This document shows positions 36,769 to 48,745 of a DNA stretch of 64,000 nucleotides, piece by piece (the first letter of the stretch is position 1; the number at the start of each line of letters is the position of its first letter). Location of the stretch: positions 61,272,182 to 61,336,181 of the forward strand of contig NC_086283.1 of the NCBI RefSeq assembly GCF_021018805.1. The letters run 5' to 3'. Both the position numbers and the translations under genes were made by a program. The notes under the pieces are model-generated. The model saw only the letters and a program-made list of their open reading frames with translations. It was not told the origin of the DNA and made no database searches. The stretch comes from Prinia subflava (lineage: Eukaryota; Chordata; Aves; Passeriformes; Cisticolidae).

Positions 36769-37258
36769 GTAAAGAAAGCCACTGCAAGTCTAAAACTTTA
36801 ATTCAGAGATGGTCTTCATGAACACCTGGCTCTCTAGCCTGGCTTTTTTTTCTTTTTTTTTGTACTGCAGTATTAAGATTAAGACCTAGAAGACACATGG
36901 TTGCTAGGGGCAACTCATTGCTGTAATGTTTATAGCAGACCCTGCAAAATTAATTCCTATTCCAGAATAATATCCTTAAATGTCAAGGGCACTTTGATAT
37001 GGATGTATATTCTTAAGTACATAAGAATATCATGAAATCATATGGACATTTCCTTTTAGAGATTTTATTTTTTCATAAAATCTCTATCATATCTGGCTGA
37101 GATAGAGCTAGTTTTCTTCATAGCAGCCTGTATGGTGCTGTGGTTTTGGTTTGTGACCGAAACAGTGTTCATAACAAAATGAGGTATTTATTATTAGTAA
37201 ATTGTGCATGCACAGGGTTGAGATTTCTTTTTCCACACTCAGTTCACTCTTCACAGAG
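36769..37258. other. AT-rich unique sequence, no gene seen
   Basis: No recognised element before the CR1 that starts at about 37259. Confidence 0.45.
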
Positions 37259-38462
37259 TTCACAGAATCACAGAATCACTAGGTTTAAAGAGACCTTCAA
37301 GATATTGAGTCCAAGCCAGTTCTAATCCCTCAACTAAACCATGCTACCAAGTGCCATATCCAGTCTTTTTTTAAACACACCCAGGGATGGTGACTCCACC
37401 ACCTCCCCAGGCAGACAATTCCAGTACTTCATCACTCTTTCTGTAAAAAACTTTTTTCTAACATCCAACCTTGGTGCAGCTTGAGACTGTGTCCTCTCGT
37501 TTTCTCATTTGCTGCCTGGAAAAAGAGACCAATCCCACCTGACTACAGCCTCCTTTCAGGGAGTTACAGAGAGTGATAAGGTCACCCCTGAGTCTCCTTT
37601 TCTCCAGGCTAAACACTCCCAGCTCCCTCAGCCATTCCTCACAGGGTTTGTGTTCCCAGCCCCTCACCAGCCTCGCTGCCTCCTCTGGATGTGCTCAAGT
37701 GTCTCAATGTCCTTCCTGAACTGAGGGGCCAGAACTGGACACAGCACTCGAGGTGTGGCCTCACCAGTGCCCAGTATAGGGGAAGAATGACCTCCCTGCT
37801 CCTGCTGGACACACCATTCCTGATCCAGGCCAGGATGCCTTGGCCTTCTTGGCCACCAGGGCACTCTGCTGGCTCATGTTCAGCTGCTGTCACCAGAACC
37901 CCCAGGTCTTTCTCTGTCTGGGCACTGTCCAGCCACACCATCCCCAGCATATAGCATTGCAGGGATTATTGTGGCCAAAATGCAGGACTCGGCACTTGGA
38001 CTTATTAAACTTCATCCCACTGGACTCTGCCCATCTATCCAATCATTCCAGGTCCCTCTCTACAGAGCCTTCCTACCTTCCAACAGAGTGACACATGCTC
38101 CCAGCTTAGTGTTGTCTGCAAATTTGCTAATGAAGGCCTCAATACCCCCATCCATGTAGTCAATAAAAATACTGAAAAGAGCTGGTCCCAGCACAGACCC
38201 CTGGGGGACACCACTGGTGTCTGGCTGCCAGCTGGATGCAGCACTGTGCACCAGCACTCTCTGGGCCCGGCCATCCAGCCAGTTCCTAACCCAGCAAAGA
38301 GCAAAGAGTGCTCCTGTCCAAGCGTGGGCTGCCAGCTTTTCCAGGAGTGTGCTGTGGGAGACAGTGTCAAAGGCCTTGCTGAAGTCCAGGTACACAACAT
38401 CCACAGCCTTTCCCACATCCACCAGGCAGGTCACTGGGTCATGAAAGGAAATCAGGTTGAGA
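37259..38462 (-). mobile_element. CR1 LINE (minus), about 1.2 kb, RT C-terminal part plus 3' UTR
   Basis: The 3' end is at the left ('cacagaatcacagaatcac'). On the minus strand an open segment of about 136 codons (38470-38060) holds RT motifs '[20 protein letters not shown]' and '[18 protein letters not shown]', and 'FADN' where the catalytic box would be Y/F-A-D-D. The frame then stops after 'EGRKAL' because of a shift. Typical CR1 protein sequence continues in another frame. This copy is some 95% identical by eye to the plus-strand copy at 54.5-55.8 kb and shares its frameshift. It is truncated at 38462. Confidence 0.95.
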
Positions 38463-41126
38463 GAAATCACTCTCCACCCACAACAAAGAGTGCAAAGACA
38501 TTGGAGGTTGGTAGGGGACAGAACTGAGGTAGCTGACCTCAGCTCACAGCATGACTACTCCCTGTCATATGATGTCATAAAATGTATGTTAAACTAGTAA
38601 GTAAGAGAAAGAGTTTATATTTTATTCAATAGCTGTTTTTCTACAAAATATTTTTTCTTGAGACTGTTGTATTTTTTTTAAGGCTGTAAAATTTCACTCA
38701 GTGTTAACTCTTGTCCTGAACCAGAAATAACTTTTCTCCATCATGCAAGGTCAGGTAGAGGAATTAATAATTTAACTGTACTCAATAACTGACTGTAACA
38801 CTTTACTGGACCTGGCTAGCAGAGAATTATTTTTCTATACAGAATTTTGGTTATAACATTGAATTTATTTTCTTCATAACGTGCTATTTTTTTTTTTTTT
38901 ATATTGAATTACTTCTTTTCATTAACTTACTGAGTATGGAGGGAGACATGAATGAGTGGGTTGGGGTGCTTAGATGCCCACTGGGGTTTATGCACAACAG
39001 TGATTCACAACAATTGAAATTCTATATGGGAGAAATCATATGAGACAGCCTTGACTTAAACACGAAACTCACATTTATGAAAATGAGTGACTGGTTGTTC
39101 AAACACAACTTTTCACAACAAACAATCAAACAAATTGAAACAACAAATCAAGATGAAAAAGAAATAACTTCTTTAATGCTACATGTGATTGGAGTCATAC
39201 TGACAGGAGTAATGGGTCTGTTTTAATAGCTTCATAGAAAAATATTTTTACATAAAGGTAAAAATCAATTTAAAATGGAGATAGAAACAGACTGTCCAAA
39301 TGAAATGCTTTGCCTGTTTCTCACTGTAGAAAGAGTTGTTAGTAAGTGTTCTTTTCTACTTCTGAAAGCTGGCTATTAAGCTGTAGGTGTTCAATGTTTA
39401 CATAGTTTTTTTCATTCTTTAATTTGAGAATTGTAGATCCTTAAGAGTCTTGAAATATTTCAGGAATGTACTATCTGTGCTTGATATTATACTGTTCTAC
39501 ACTACTCATCTATGTAATCCATATTTTTTCACCTAGCATCTTCATTATTGCTTTGCATATTGGAAATTAATGCTGATTTAGAAGATAACTACTTGCCACC
39601 AGGAAGCATGCTACTAGCTGGCAGAATGATAAATAGGTAATGTTTTTAGGAAAGCTGTTTAATTGGGATTTTTTGGGCCTTTTTAGGTTATTTTTTTCTA
39701 GGAAATGCTATTTATGTTAGTGTTTTTAGGAAAACTCAATGTCTTGATCTTTAGTAATTCTAAACTGTGATTGCTGACAATGTGGATGATATGAAAACCT
39801 TAGGAGAGTAAAGTTCAGTTTAAAAGCATGCCAGCATAGGCTGATAGAGCTGATGTTCAGGCTTACATTGGGAAAAAAGTAGGCAAAATTACTTGAGAAA
39901 ATGTTTATAGCCAAACTTTAGAAATGTCAAATAGATTTTATAATTCAATATATACAGACTTATTCAGCTCAGACCATTTTCTCAGTTTGAGAGACAAACT
40001 CTTGGGCTACAGAATCAAGATTTTTAAAGAGTAGTTGTTTCAAATCCTTCTCATCTAAGACAGCATGTTGACTGAAAAAGTAAATTGAATTGTAGGAATT
40101 GAAGGACCTGCATCAAATTCCTCTCACGAATCTGAAGAAACACAGAAATTAGTAGGAATATTGGTATAGTTTTTCAGTGGCTCCCATATTGCTCCTTCAG
40201 TTTTTTTCCATTGTTTTGTCACCAAGAATAAGGAGTTTCTTCCTGGAGATGAACAGAGGTGTAAGCTTCAGAGAGCCATTAAAAACGGGAAATGTTCTGA
40301 GACCAATTGAAAAGCTATAATATTCCCTTGTGGAGAGCCCATTTCACAAATTATTTTGCCAGCACTATTCTGCAAAATGGTTACTTTTTCCTTTCATTAA
40401 GTTTTGTTAAATCTTCTACTTCTTCTTTCCTGACTCTGTGGCCTAATTGGTCTCAAGGCTTAGCTCTTGCTTAGTACACCATTTCTTGGCCCTACAGGTA
40501 CAAAAACACTTTGCTGATTTTTTGGTTGGTTTTGGTTCTTCTTGCTCTGTGGACTTCAATTCTAATTTCAGATGAATAGTCCTTATGTGTTCAGGCATAT
40601 TAGTTACATGGGGAAATTATATTTTCTGTCATTATTTCCCTTTTGCCCATGTGATATGTTCAGATTTTCTGTTTTAAAGGAAAAGTTTCCACTCTTTGTC
40701 TCTTAAAGTACATTTTTTCCCCCAAGTCCATTTAAGAGAAATAGAATACATAATCCATTGAAATTCCAAAATATTTCCTTTCAAAACCAGAATGATAAAA
40801 GCAAAATATATTTTAGAGAACTATCTAAAATCCAGAACAAAATCAAATCCTACATACTCACTTTCTTCCTTTCTTTATTGCTGTTAGATTAATAATTTGC
40901 ATTAAATTGAATGTTGTCTATTTTTAGGTTTAATTATGAAAGCTATGCACTTAGGATTTTGCATGTATTGTCCATCCTTATTCGTGAATAAAAGAGCAAA
41001 GTGGATTAATTTTTTGACTAAAAATTTTGTAGGTTACCCTAAGCTATTTCCCAGATCTTCCATGTGATCTTCTGGCATGTATTTAAAATTCCCTTTCTGA
41101 CAAGATAATAATTCAAGTATTCACAG
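38463..41126. other. AT-rich unique sequence, no gene seen
   Basis: Contains T-runs near 38887-38900. No transposon is recognised. The sequence just beyond the CR1 breakpoint (about 38463-38570) is slightly GC-richer and could belong to another old repeat. Confidence 0.4.
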
Positions 41127-41357
41127 ATATGTACCATTTACCTGCAAAACACAACATTGCTGTCCTAAAGCTTGGAGTAAACAGCAGAAGTTTTTTTGCT
41201 GACTCATTTACACTGCAAAAACCTCAAAGGGCATTTTGCTTTGAATTAAGAACATGTGTTATATACCCTCAGAACTGTGTCCCAGATAATCATACTCATG
41301 AAAAACTGCTACCAGTGGAGAAAACAAAGATAAGTTTATTTCAATTGTTGTATTCAT
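41127..41357 (+). CDS. Speculative single exon-like open segment
   Basis: An open stretch of 231 bases lies between 'tattcacag' (possible acceptor) and 'TTCAT|gtaaga' (possible donor). It would be a symmetric phase 1 exon of 77 codons. The translation includes 'FFADSFTLQKPQRAFCFEL' and several cysteines, but I recognise no domain. No partner exon was found on this strand, so chance is a fair explanation. Confidence 0.15.
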
Positions 41358-42069
41358 GTAAGAATGCAAACAAAAGCACAAAAGTTGAAAATTGCTGCAA
41401 GATATCAGACTGGATTTGATAAAATAGTGCTTTCTCCCTGGGACACAGTCACAGTGATTTTAGATGTTACTCATTATTCATCAAAAAACAGTACTTAAAA
41501 TTTTTACCTTGCCTTAATGTTTGAGTGCATTGAAGAGAACAGGAACATATGCAATTATCTTTTTTTAATAAGTGGCTACTTGGTCTTTGGAACATCTATT
41601 TATATATTCCATCTTCCTTACTCTCGCTGCTAAACCAGAGTTGTAGTTGCTGTCTTTCTAATTGCTCTGCAGTGGTTTTCTATAACTTACTTAGTCATGC
41701 ACGTCCCTTGTTTTGAAGCTATGAATATTGAATACTTATGAGAACCAAAGGCTCTGTTGATGAGCTGGAGCATGTATGACTAAATATTATATTAAATAAT
41801 TGTAAGTTATTTATTTCGCTGAGAGAAAATAAGATAAACATGCAAAGATCAGAAATTTTAGCTCCTCTGTAAATTAAAATGTCTTCTTCTGTAAGAGGAA
41901 AGAAATTGTCTTCAGAAGTCCTATATTACTGGCAAAATATAAATGGACAAGTGATATAGGAAAGAAGTGAAACATGAAAGAATATTAGAGAGCTTAAGAG
42001 TATTTACATGCTTCCAAAGCATAATGTATCGGCAGTCACAGTAGTATGTTACTGGGATATTTGAGTTCT
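41358..42069. other. AT-rich unique sequence, no gene seen
   Basis: No recognised element. Confidence 0.45.
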
Positions 42070-42330
42070 AGAGGGGTACTAAAGATGACTACGAACATGA
42101 GACATGATCTCCTTTAGGCCTACTTATTCTTCATTGAAATGATGACCAGGCATTGGAATAGGCTGCCTTGGGAAGTGGTGGAATCACCATCCCTGCAAGT
42201 GTAAAAGAAGTGCACAGATACGGGATCTGGGATGCCTTTCAGTGGGGAATATGGACTTACTAGGTTAATGTTTGGATTTGATCTTAGAGGCCTTTTCCAA
42301 CCTTAATGGTTCTATGATTCTGTGATATGC
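42070..42330 (+). mobile_element. CR1 LINE 3' end fragment (plus orientation)
   Basis: Shows 'ggcattggaataggctgcc', 'gggaagtggtggaatcaccatccctg', 'gatcttagaggccttttccaacc' and the terminal 'ggttctatgattctgtgat'. The following LTR begins immediately after this terminal repeat. Confidence 0.9.
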
Positions 42331-42918
42331 TGTAGTGGTTTCATTTTTAATTGTAATGGTTTCTTCGCCTGTTCTCCCATGGCTATAATGGACTTTTCCC
42401 CAGTTTTCACTGCCCTCTAAGCTGTCAATCTCCTAAACCTTTCCCCTATTTCCAGAACCTTCCCTGTACAGCCACAGTTGTACCTCCTGTCAATCCTTGT
42501 CCCACTGTCCCTTTATTCTGGAAAAGTCTGTTCAGTTCAAACTGTTATTGGTCTGAGTTGTAGCCTCCTCTCACTGTTCCTTATTGGCTCCATGTGTGTC
42601 ACTCATTTTGGTAAATCCACCCCTGTTCCCTTCCTATTGCTTGAAGCTTTGTCCCCTCCCTGAGATCCTCCCCTAGATTTAAACCCTCAGATTACTCTAT
42701 TCCCAGTCCTTGGCTCTTGACCCCTTTCAGGCAGTAAACCTTTCTGGAAGCTCATGTCTCTGGACCTCCCTTTGTTGTTTATCCTCCACCTAGATGGAAG
42801 CTGGTTCCTGCCAGGGGCTTTAGCTCCACTGAGGTTGTGCCCTGGTGCTGTGCTCTGGGATGGTTCCCTTGCTGTGCGTGGTGCCGGCAGGCTGGGCTAG
42901 CCGAAGCTGAGGGTATCA
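42331..42918 (+). mobile_element. Probable solo LTR (588 bp), ERVL-like ends
   Basis: Begins TGTAGTGGTTT and ends GGTATCA, so it has TG...CA termini. The flanking pentamers TATGC (42326-42330) and TATCC (42919-42923) match at four of five bases and could be an aged 5-bp target duplication. The plus strand has a TATA-like 'agatttaaacc' near 42676 and AGTAAA near 42733, a possible poly(A) signal. The sequence is GC-richer than its surroundings. It is inserted right at the 3' tail of the preceding CR1. The family assignment is from memory of avian LTRs. Confidence 0.6.
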
Positions 42919-44212
42919 TATCCTAAAAGGCACTATGCCAATGCCCCTTGGGTCAGCTGAGGTCAGCCATCCCTTGTGCATCCCCTCCCAACAACTTCTG
43001 CACCCTCTGTCTCCTGTCTGCTGGGGTGGGGTGAGAAACAGAAAAGACCTTGTCTCTGTGTAATCCCTGCTCAGCAATAATGAAACCATGTGGTGTTATC
43101 AACACTGTGTCCAGCACAAATCAAACCCCTAGATCCATGCTAGCCACCATGGAGAAAATTTATTTCAGTCAAAAGCAACACATTCTCCACCCTTGATTTT
43201 CTCCCACTTCCATCATCCTCATATCCCAAATTATCTGATAACCAGCACTCCCCTTCCCATTCTTTGGTAGAATACACAGATATCATTCCCTTAATCTTTT
43301 GACCAGTCCCATGAAACATCAATAGAATGTCCATAAATGTCCATAAGTGTGTCCACAAAACATCCATTGAGTTAATTTAATCCATGACTTCAGGCTCCAT
43401 CTCTTATGGTCACTCAGGAAAGGTGGTGTTACGTACCAGGCATCAAAGCCAGCTCAAGTGAGGTCACTGCTGCACTTGCTCTGGTTCTTGCAAGGCTTCT
43501 CCTCTACTGATTCAGGTTGTTTCTATTATAGCAATTTGTATAATATGCAAGTCAAACAATGGATTGTGATAATGCAAAAGTATATTCACTACTATCTCCC
43601 CAACTGATGCTTCTTGTGTATCTGATGCAGCATGGACATCCATAGCCACAGATATTCTGAGGTGTATTTTCTTCAGCATGAATTTACCATTGAGTCTGAA
43701 TCATTTCACAGCTACATCTGCTGTCACACAGACACAATCATGGCCACAAATGCTTTCAGGTGTACCTGCTCTGGTACAGACTTGTCCACAGCCACAGATG
43801 GATGTTTCAGGGGGTCCTGCTGCACTGTGGACTCGCTCACTGGTCACAGTCCCTTCAGCTCAAATTCCCAGTGGAATTGCAGCCTGTTCAGTGCAGCAGC
43901 ACGGGTACAGCAGGGATGCCCTGGCCACCTGCCAGCCAGGCAGATTGCCGTGGCTGTTATCAGAGCATTCCCAGGCACAGCAGAGGGAGGTGATCGGCAG
44001 CACAGCACTGCAGAGAGTGGAGAATGCAAAAGGCAGCTGCTAAAGAGCACGAGAGCCCAGTGTACAGCCAGGCAAGTGAGCCCATGGCAAGCACAGGAGC
44101 TTGCTGCTTTGCTGCTAACAGCAACAACAGACAGAAATCCAACCTAGCACACCCCAACCAAACCTGTCATTGTCTTGAGGCTGTAAGCCTTGCACTGGGT
44201 GCCAAAAATTAT
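42919..44212 (-). mobile_element. Degenerate ERV-like internal/leader sequence (probable minus orientation)
   Basis: GC-richer sequence that resembles, as I recall it, repeated avian retroviral leader/LTR sequence (for example 'actgctcagcaataa', 'ttatcaacactgt', 'cactgggtgccaaaaa'). Read on the minus strand, 'TGGCACCCAGTGCAAGG' at 44204-44188 looks like a primer-binding site starting with the TGG-CNCCC core of Lys-type sites. A 171-codon plus-strand open frame (43632-44147) is antisense to this element and shows no known domain. I see no intact viral gene. Confidence 0.4.
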
Positions 44213-44270
44213 TGTTCTCAGCAAAAATATAAAACATAGCCCATAGTAGGTATTAGACATGAGTTTGGTT
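44213..44270 (-). mobile_element. Possible remnant of the adjoining LTR
   Basis: Starts with TGTTCTCAGC eight bases beyond the putative primer-binding site. Its 'aaaacatagcccata' words resemble sequence at 43105-43145. It fades into AT-rich DNA after about 50 bases, so the LTR is truncated or diverged. Confidence 0.3.
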
Positions 44271-45359
44271 TTGAACATTCATATGGAACTCTTAAAACTT
44301 AGTGAACAACAAAAAAATAGACCATTTAATATTTACCTATACGGTCTGGATAATCTCTTTATCCTGCTCTTACTTCTTTGGTATCCAGAGATGGTAAATT
44401 CTTTTTCCTAGTCCTTTGTCTCTACAGATTTTAGTGTCTCTTGTAGGTACTGTCTTTTACAGTTTCTTTCACATATACTTTCTTTTATAAGGTTGTGGCA
44501 CTAATCATCTATGTTCCTCTGAGTATCTTTTATCAATATCTGAGGATATTTTATCAGTATCTGCTCTCAATACCTCCTATTCCATCTACATAGATGGTGA
44601 AGAGAGGGCAGATCATTAACCTTCTCCATTAAGCAGAATATCCCTGAGAAAGGTATACAGGGAACACGGGTCACACAGGCAGTGGTTATATAACTTTCCA
44701 CCACTTGCACAAATCTGATAACCAAGAGTAGACTAATATTTATCAGTCATTTTTAGCATTTCATTTGCATTGTGTAGATTCTCTGGTACAGGGCATAAGA
44801 AACCGTGGAAATACAGGAGCCACAGAGTGCCTTTGGCATAACATACCAGGCAGTCTGTGAATGCCAAGCCACCTAGAACTTTCAGCTTTTGTTTTTACCA
44901 TACAATTTTTCTCTTAGTACTGCTGAGAAACGTGAATTGATGCTGTTGTTTTAATGATTTCTTCATGAAAGTTGGAATATTACCACAATGGTTTTTGTTC
45001 CCATCCATTTATTTATTCCTGACTAGAACACCAATAGTTGCTAAAAGTTTTTGTTTGCAGCCTGCATGATGTGCAACTAAACTGCTTGGCTTTTCTCTTT
45101 CCAAAGGTCTTGGTATATAAACTGTAATAGAGAGTGTTTCTGGGATTATTTCTAAGAATTTAGGACAACAAGCTCTGGTCTCAAACTAAGTGTTTCTTCC
45201 TTTTTTACGTGCCTGTTTCTCTCCTGCTATATCCGAGCACCTGCTTGTGCTTTTCATCTGAAAAGATCTTCAATCTATTTAAATATTCCATTCTTATGGA
45301 TCTTGGTTGCAATGAATTCCTCCGCTTGCTCCTAGCCTGGAGTTAGGACCATAACTTAA
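44271..45359. other. Unique sequence, no gene seen
   Basis: No repeat family is recognised with confidence. Confidence 0.4.
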
Positions 45360-45640
45360 AGTTATGATCATATGTGGTAATCCATTGAAATGGTTCCTCC
45401 CTCTCCTCCCTGTTAATGGTTTTGTCCCGGTGTCACTCAGTTAAAAGAGTTACCTTACCCCACTCCCACTGTTTGTCTATCACCCAGAACCAAGCCCAGC
45501 TTGGTTCCATTAGGGGAAGGAAACATGAAGAGAAAATGAAAACATTGACTTTATTCTGTTCAAACTGAGCAGTCCTTGATTTTCTGTCTTTGGTGATCAT
45601 GTGGTTTTGGTCTGGAAGCACAGTACTAAGTTTTCAGTCT
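45360..45640. other. Possible old LTR fragment
   Basis: GC-richer segment containing 'gttaatggttttgtcccggtg' and 'aaccaagcccagcttggttcc', which resemble avian LTR phrases as I remember them. It has no defined ends or target duplication. Confidence 0.25.
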
Positions 45641-46269
45641 TCACATGTTAGACAGTACATTGTAAACACCTTCTTCCAGCAGACAAACTATTTTCTGTAA
45701 TAGAAAATTTCGCTTATTATGGAAAATTGGCCCCCTATGCAAAATAAATCTTGTTGCTTGTGTGTCTTCTTCTATACCTTTCAGTTCTTACTTGTATCTT
45801 TCAGATACATTGCTTCTGATATATTTAACTAACATGTTCAGTTATGAGCTATATAACAACTGGCACTTGTTGAAGATAACCGGCACTGTTTCCCCACAAA
45901 CAGGGAATGCTGCCTGGACACACATATATATTTCTTTCTGAAAAAAATCCTAATTTTAAAATCTGAGTTGGGTATGGGGGGGGCAATTGTTGTCTTGTTT
46001 GATATGGTTTGTGGGGTGTTTTTGTCTGTGTTTTTTGGTTGGTTTGTTTGTTTGTTTCCTTAAAAAATCTGTGGAGTTTACTCCTCTCAAAAGTCTTCTA
46101 AATTGTAACAGTTCTATGACTACATTCTATAATTATTTTCTTCTGCTATTTTTTTTATCTGCTGAACTTTACATTCTGAAAATGAATGAGTATAGTACAA
46201 TGCATGTAGCATGTTTACTTACATTGCTGTTTTGCTACAGTCCCATGTAAAACTTACTCTCTACCTGAG
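45641..46269. other. AT-rich sequence with T/G-rich patch
   Basis: A T/G-rich stretch at about 46005-46058 (TTTG/TTGG units) mirrors the A/C tracts elsewhere. Nothing else is recognised. Confidence 0.5.
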
Positions 46270-46565
46270 AGAAAGCTGTAGGAAGGATCAGCGGACATAG
46301 CCTCAAACTATGACAGAGGGTTTCAGTTTGGTCATCTGAAGGAATTTCTTTACAGAAAGGATTGTTAAACATTTGCTAAAGAATGCTCAGGGAGTTGGTG
46401 GAGTACTATCCCTGGAGATGTCCCAGAAATGACTGCACGTGGCTCTTGGTGCCATGATATAATTGACAAGGTGGTGATCTGACAGAGATTGGACCTGATA
46501 ATCTCAGAGGCCTTTTCCAACCTATATGACTCTGTGCACAATTCCATAATTCTGTGATTATGTGA
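46270..46565 (+). mobile_element. CR1 LINE 3' end fragment (plus orientation)
   Basis: Diverged CR1 3' end: 'gtactatccctggagatgtcc', 'attggacctgataatctcagaggccttttccaacc' and a tail of 'attctgtgattatgtga'. Confidence 0.85.
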
Positions 46566-47865
46566 TCTTAAAAAACTCGAAAGCTCAGTTCGATAAAAAT
46601 ATTGAAATACTCATCATTGTGACTCATTAAAAAGAGGAGATAGTCCACCCTGCTGAAAAATTTTGTGGATATTTCACAAGGCAGGAGGAATGCTCTCAAA
46701 CTACAAGAACCAAATGTATCTCTGAAGAGTACCTTCACTCTGCAAAGGTTCTTCTTTTTGCAATGCACCACTAAATGTAATCTTGTAAAGTCGTTCACTA
46801 AAGCAACACTAATTAGACTCCAAAAGAATATGTAAAAATGTCAGATGTCAAAGCAGAAATATTAACAAAACTGTTAAATTCATGAACTGAGGTAAGAATT
46901 GCTCTTAGCATAAAATATTGTGTGTTTAACTTACTGACAAAAATTGCAGAAATAGGTGGGTTTTTTTTTTTTGGTTTTTTTTTTAAGATCTGCCTTGAAG
47001 AAATGATTTTGCTAATGAAGGCCAGAAGTCTTTTCATAAGTCCCAAGAGTAAATAGGTGCATTATTCTTACTGAGTTTTTAAGCATTTTTTGATGTATTT
47101 TTCTAAGAAGAGCTGCTGCTGACAATGAAGTGAAATTAAAATACCTGCAGGTAATGCAGAATACAGGCAAAGTCAAGTACTAGCTAGACACAAACATGCT
47201 GAACACCAAGAGAGCTTTGTGTTTAATATGCTTAATATATAATATCTACACAAAACTTTTTTTTATAAGGATATGCAAATACTTTTCCATTATAAGTTAT
47301 CCCACAATGATTTCTTAAACAGACACCCTCAGTATTCTCCATGCAGGACTTCAGTATGCACTTGTCCCATTTATCTTTCTACAAAATTTAGCTGTCTGAC
47401 TTACAAAGGGATAAAAAAAACCAGGGTTGCCATCATTGACATAGATGACATCACACAGAAAAATAAGAAAAGTAGGAATAAGGCCTAGAATACTTCTGCT
47501 TAGTTCTGCTGTTTAAAAGTCATTGCTAAGTTAGGGTCATACTCTCAGAGCCATGCTCAGAAGTCCCCCTGTATAAGTTTACTCCATCTATAATAGGTCT
47601 ATACCTATTTCTATCAAAAAGAAAGCCTACACAGGGAAATCTTTGTGGAGTCTAAATCTGAGAGGTGTCTTTAGAACTTAGAGTGAGTAGAGGAACACTA
47701 AACGCCAGAATTTTTCATAGAACTTTACAGGACTGCACATTTAAGTGAAGAACATGTCTAGCTAATGGTATTTTGTGCTTGACCTTCATCAAATATCATG
47801 TAAAGACCTGAAATACAAATTGTGTCTGTGAATGCCCAGAGAGTTAGAACTGAACTGTTCACATA
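46566..47865. other. AT-rich unique sequence, no gene seen
   Basis: T-runs at about 46962-46985. No transposon or exon is recognised. Confidence 0.45.
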
Positions 47866-48125
47866 ATGGTTGAGATTGTAGGCAACACTGGTCACTGCGT
47901 TGTTCAACCTCTGCTGAAGCAGGGTCACTGTGACTTACGCTTAGATATGGTCTCCATGATCTGCCGTTACATCACCTTTCCAAGAAAACATGAGAGACTG
48001 ATTGCTCTAACTCCCTGTGTCTTCTCTCTCTTCTTGAAGGCTAGGGTAACATTTACTTTTTTCCAGTCCTCAGGCATCTTTCCTGATGGTCATGACCTTC
48101 CAAAGATGATTAACAGCCTAGAAAT
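47866..48125 (-). mobile_element. CR1 LINE (minus), piece interrupted by a younger CR1
   Basis: Reversed CR1 words: 'gttcaacctctgctgaagcag', 'ctccatgatctgcc', 'ctcttcttgaaggctaggg' and 'tccagtcctcaggcatctttcctgatggtcatgaccttccaaagatgatt'. The element stops abruptly at 48125 and resumes after 48317. Confidence 0.75.
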
Positions 48126-48317
48126 GTTTCATGGTGCCGGAACGGGCTTCTCAGGGAAGTGGTTGCAGCACCAAGCCTGCCAAATTTTTTGAAGCATTTA
48201 GACAATGCTCTCAGGCACATGGTGTGATGCTTGGCATGGTCCTGTGCAGGACCACAGGCTGGAATTCTGTTATCTTGTTGGTCTTTTCCAAGTCAGGATA
48301 GTCTATGATTCTATATC
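48126..48317 (+). mobile_element. CR1 LINE 3' end (plus) nested in an older minus-strand CR1
   Basis: A short plus-strand CR1 3' end: 'ggtgccggaacgggcttctcagggaagtgg', 'agcaccaagcctgcc', 'ctcaggcacatggtgtgatgcttgg', and the closing 'gtcttttccaagtcaggatagtctatgattct'. It splits the older minus-strand copy. Confidence 0.85.
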
Positions 48318-48385
48318 TGCCAGTTCACTCAGCACTCCCACTAGGGCCTATGGTCTTGTTCATGTGAAGTTTAACTAAATGGTCT
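48318..48385 (-). mobile_element. CR1 LINE (minus), continuation after the nested copy
   Basis: 'gccagttcactcagcactcccactagggcctatgg' continues the reversed RT sequence of the 47866-48125 piece. Confidence 0.7.
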
Positions 48386-48499
48386 CTATCTCAATCTGCC
48401 TCATCAAGCAAAAGTTTTCCTTTCTCCAGACCTTTTCCCTGGTTTGCTGTGTCAGCTGGAAGCTGACTCAGTCAGCTGGTCTGACCCAGTCTGATCTGG

Positions 48500-48745
48500 T
48501 GCCTGGATTTGTTTCTTTCCAGGAGCAGGATTTCTCATTTCCCTTTGTTGAAAGTCAAAAGGATACTGCCAGCCCATTCATCCAGCCTGTTGCGATCCCT
48601 TTGAATGGCAATACATTCACCAACTCTATCAGCTACTCCTCTCATTTTGTATCAGTGAACTTGCTGGGGGTACACTCTGACTCATCTCACCTACATTCAG
48701 GCAGAGATCAGGCAATATTGGCCTCAGTATTCTCCACTGTCCTTT
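48500..48745 (-). mobile_element. CR1 LINE (minus), second RT-derived fragment
   Basis: Reversed CR1 RT/3' region: 'ccctttgttgaaagtc', 'cagcccattcatccagcctgttgcgatccctttgaatggca', 'gtatcagtgaacttgctgggggtacactctgac'. It represents a more 3' part of CR1 than the preceding piece. It is therefore a separate insertion or a rearranged part of the same one. Confidence 0.75.

Noticed and set aside
37455..38091. Multiple 60-130-codon frames on both strands
   Set aside because: All lie within the CR1 copy and are its sense or antisense translations.
43632..44147. 171-codon plus-strand open frame as a gene
   Set aside because: It lies antisense to an ERV-like repeat, shows no domain and lacks a convincing promoter or splice context.
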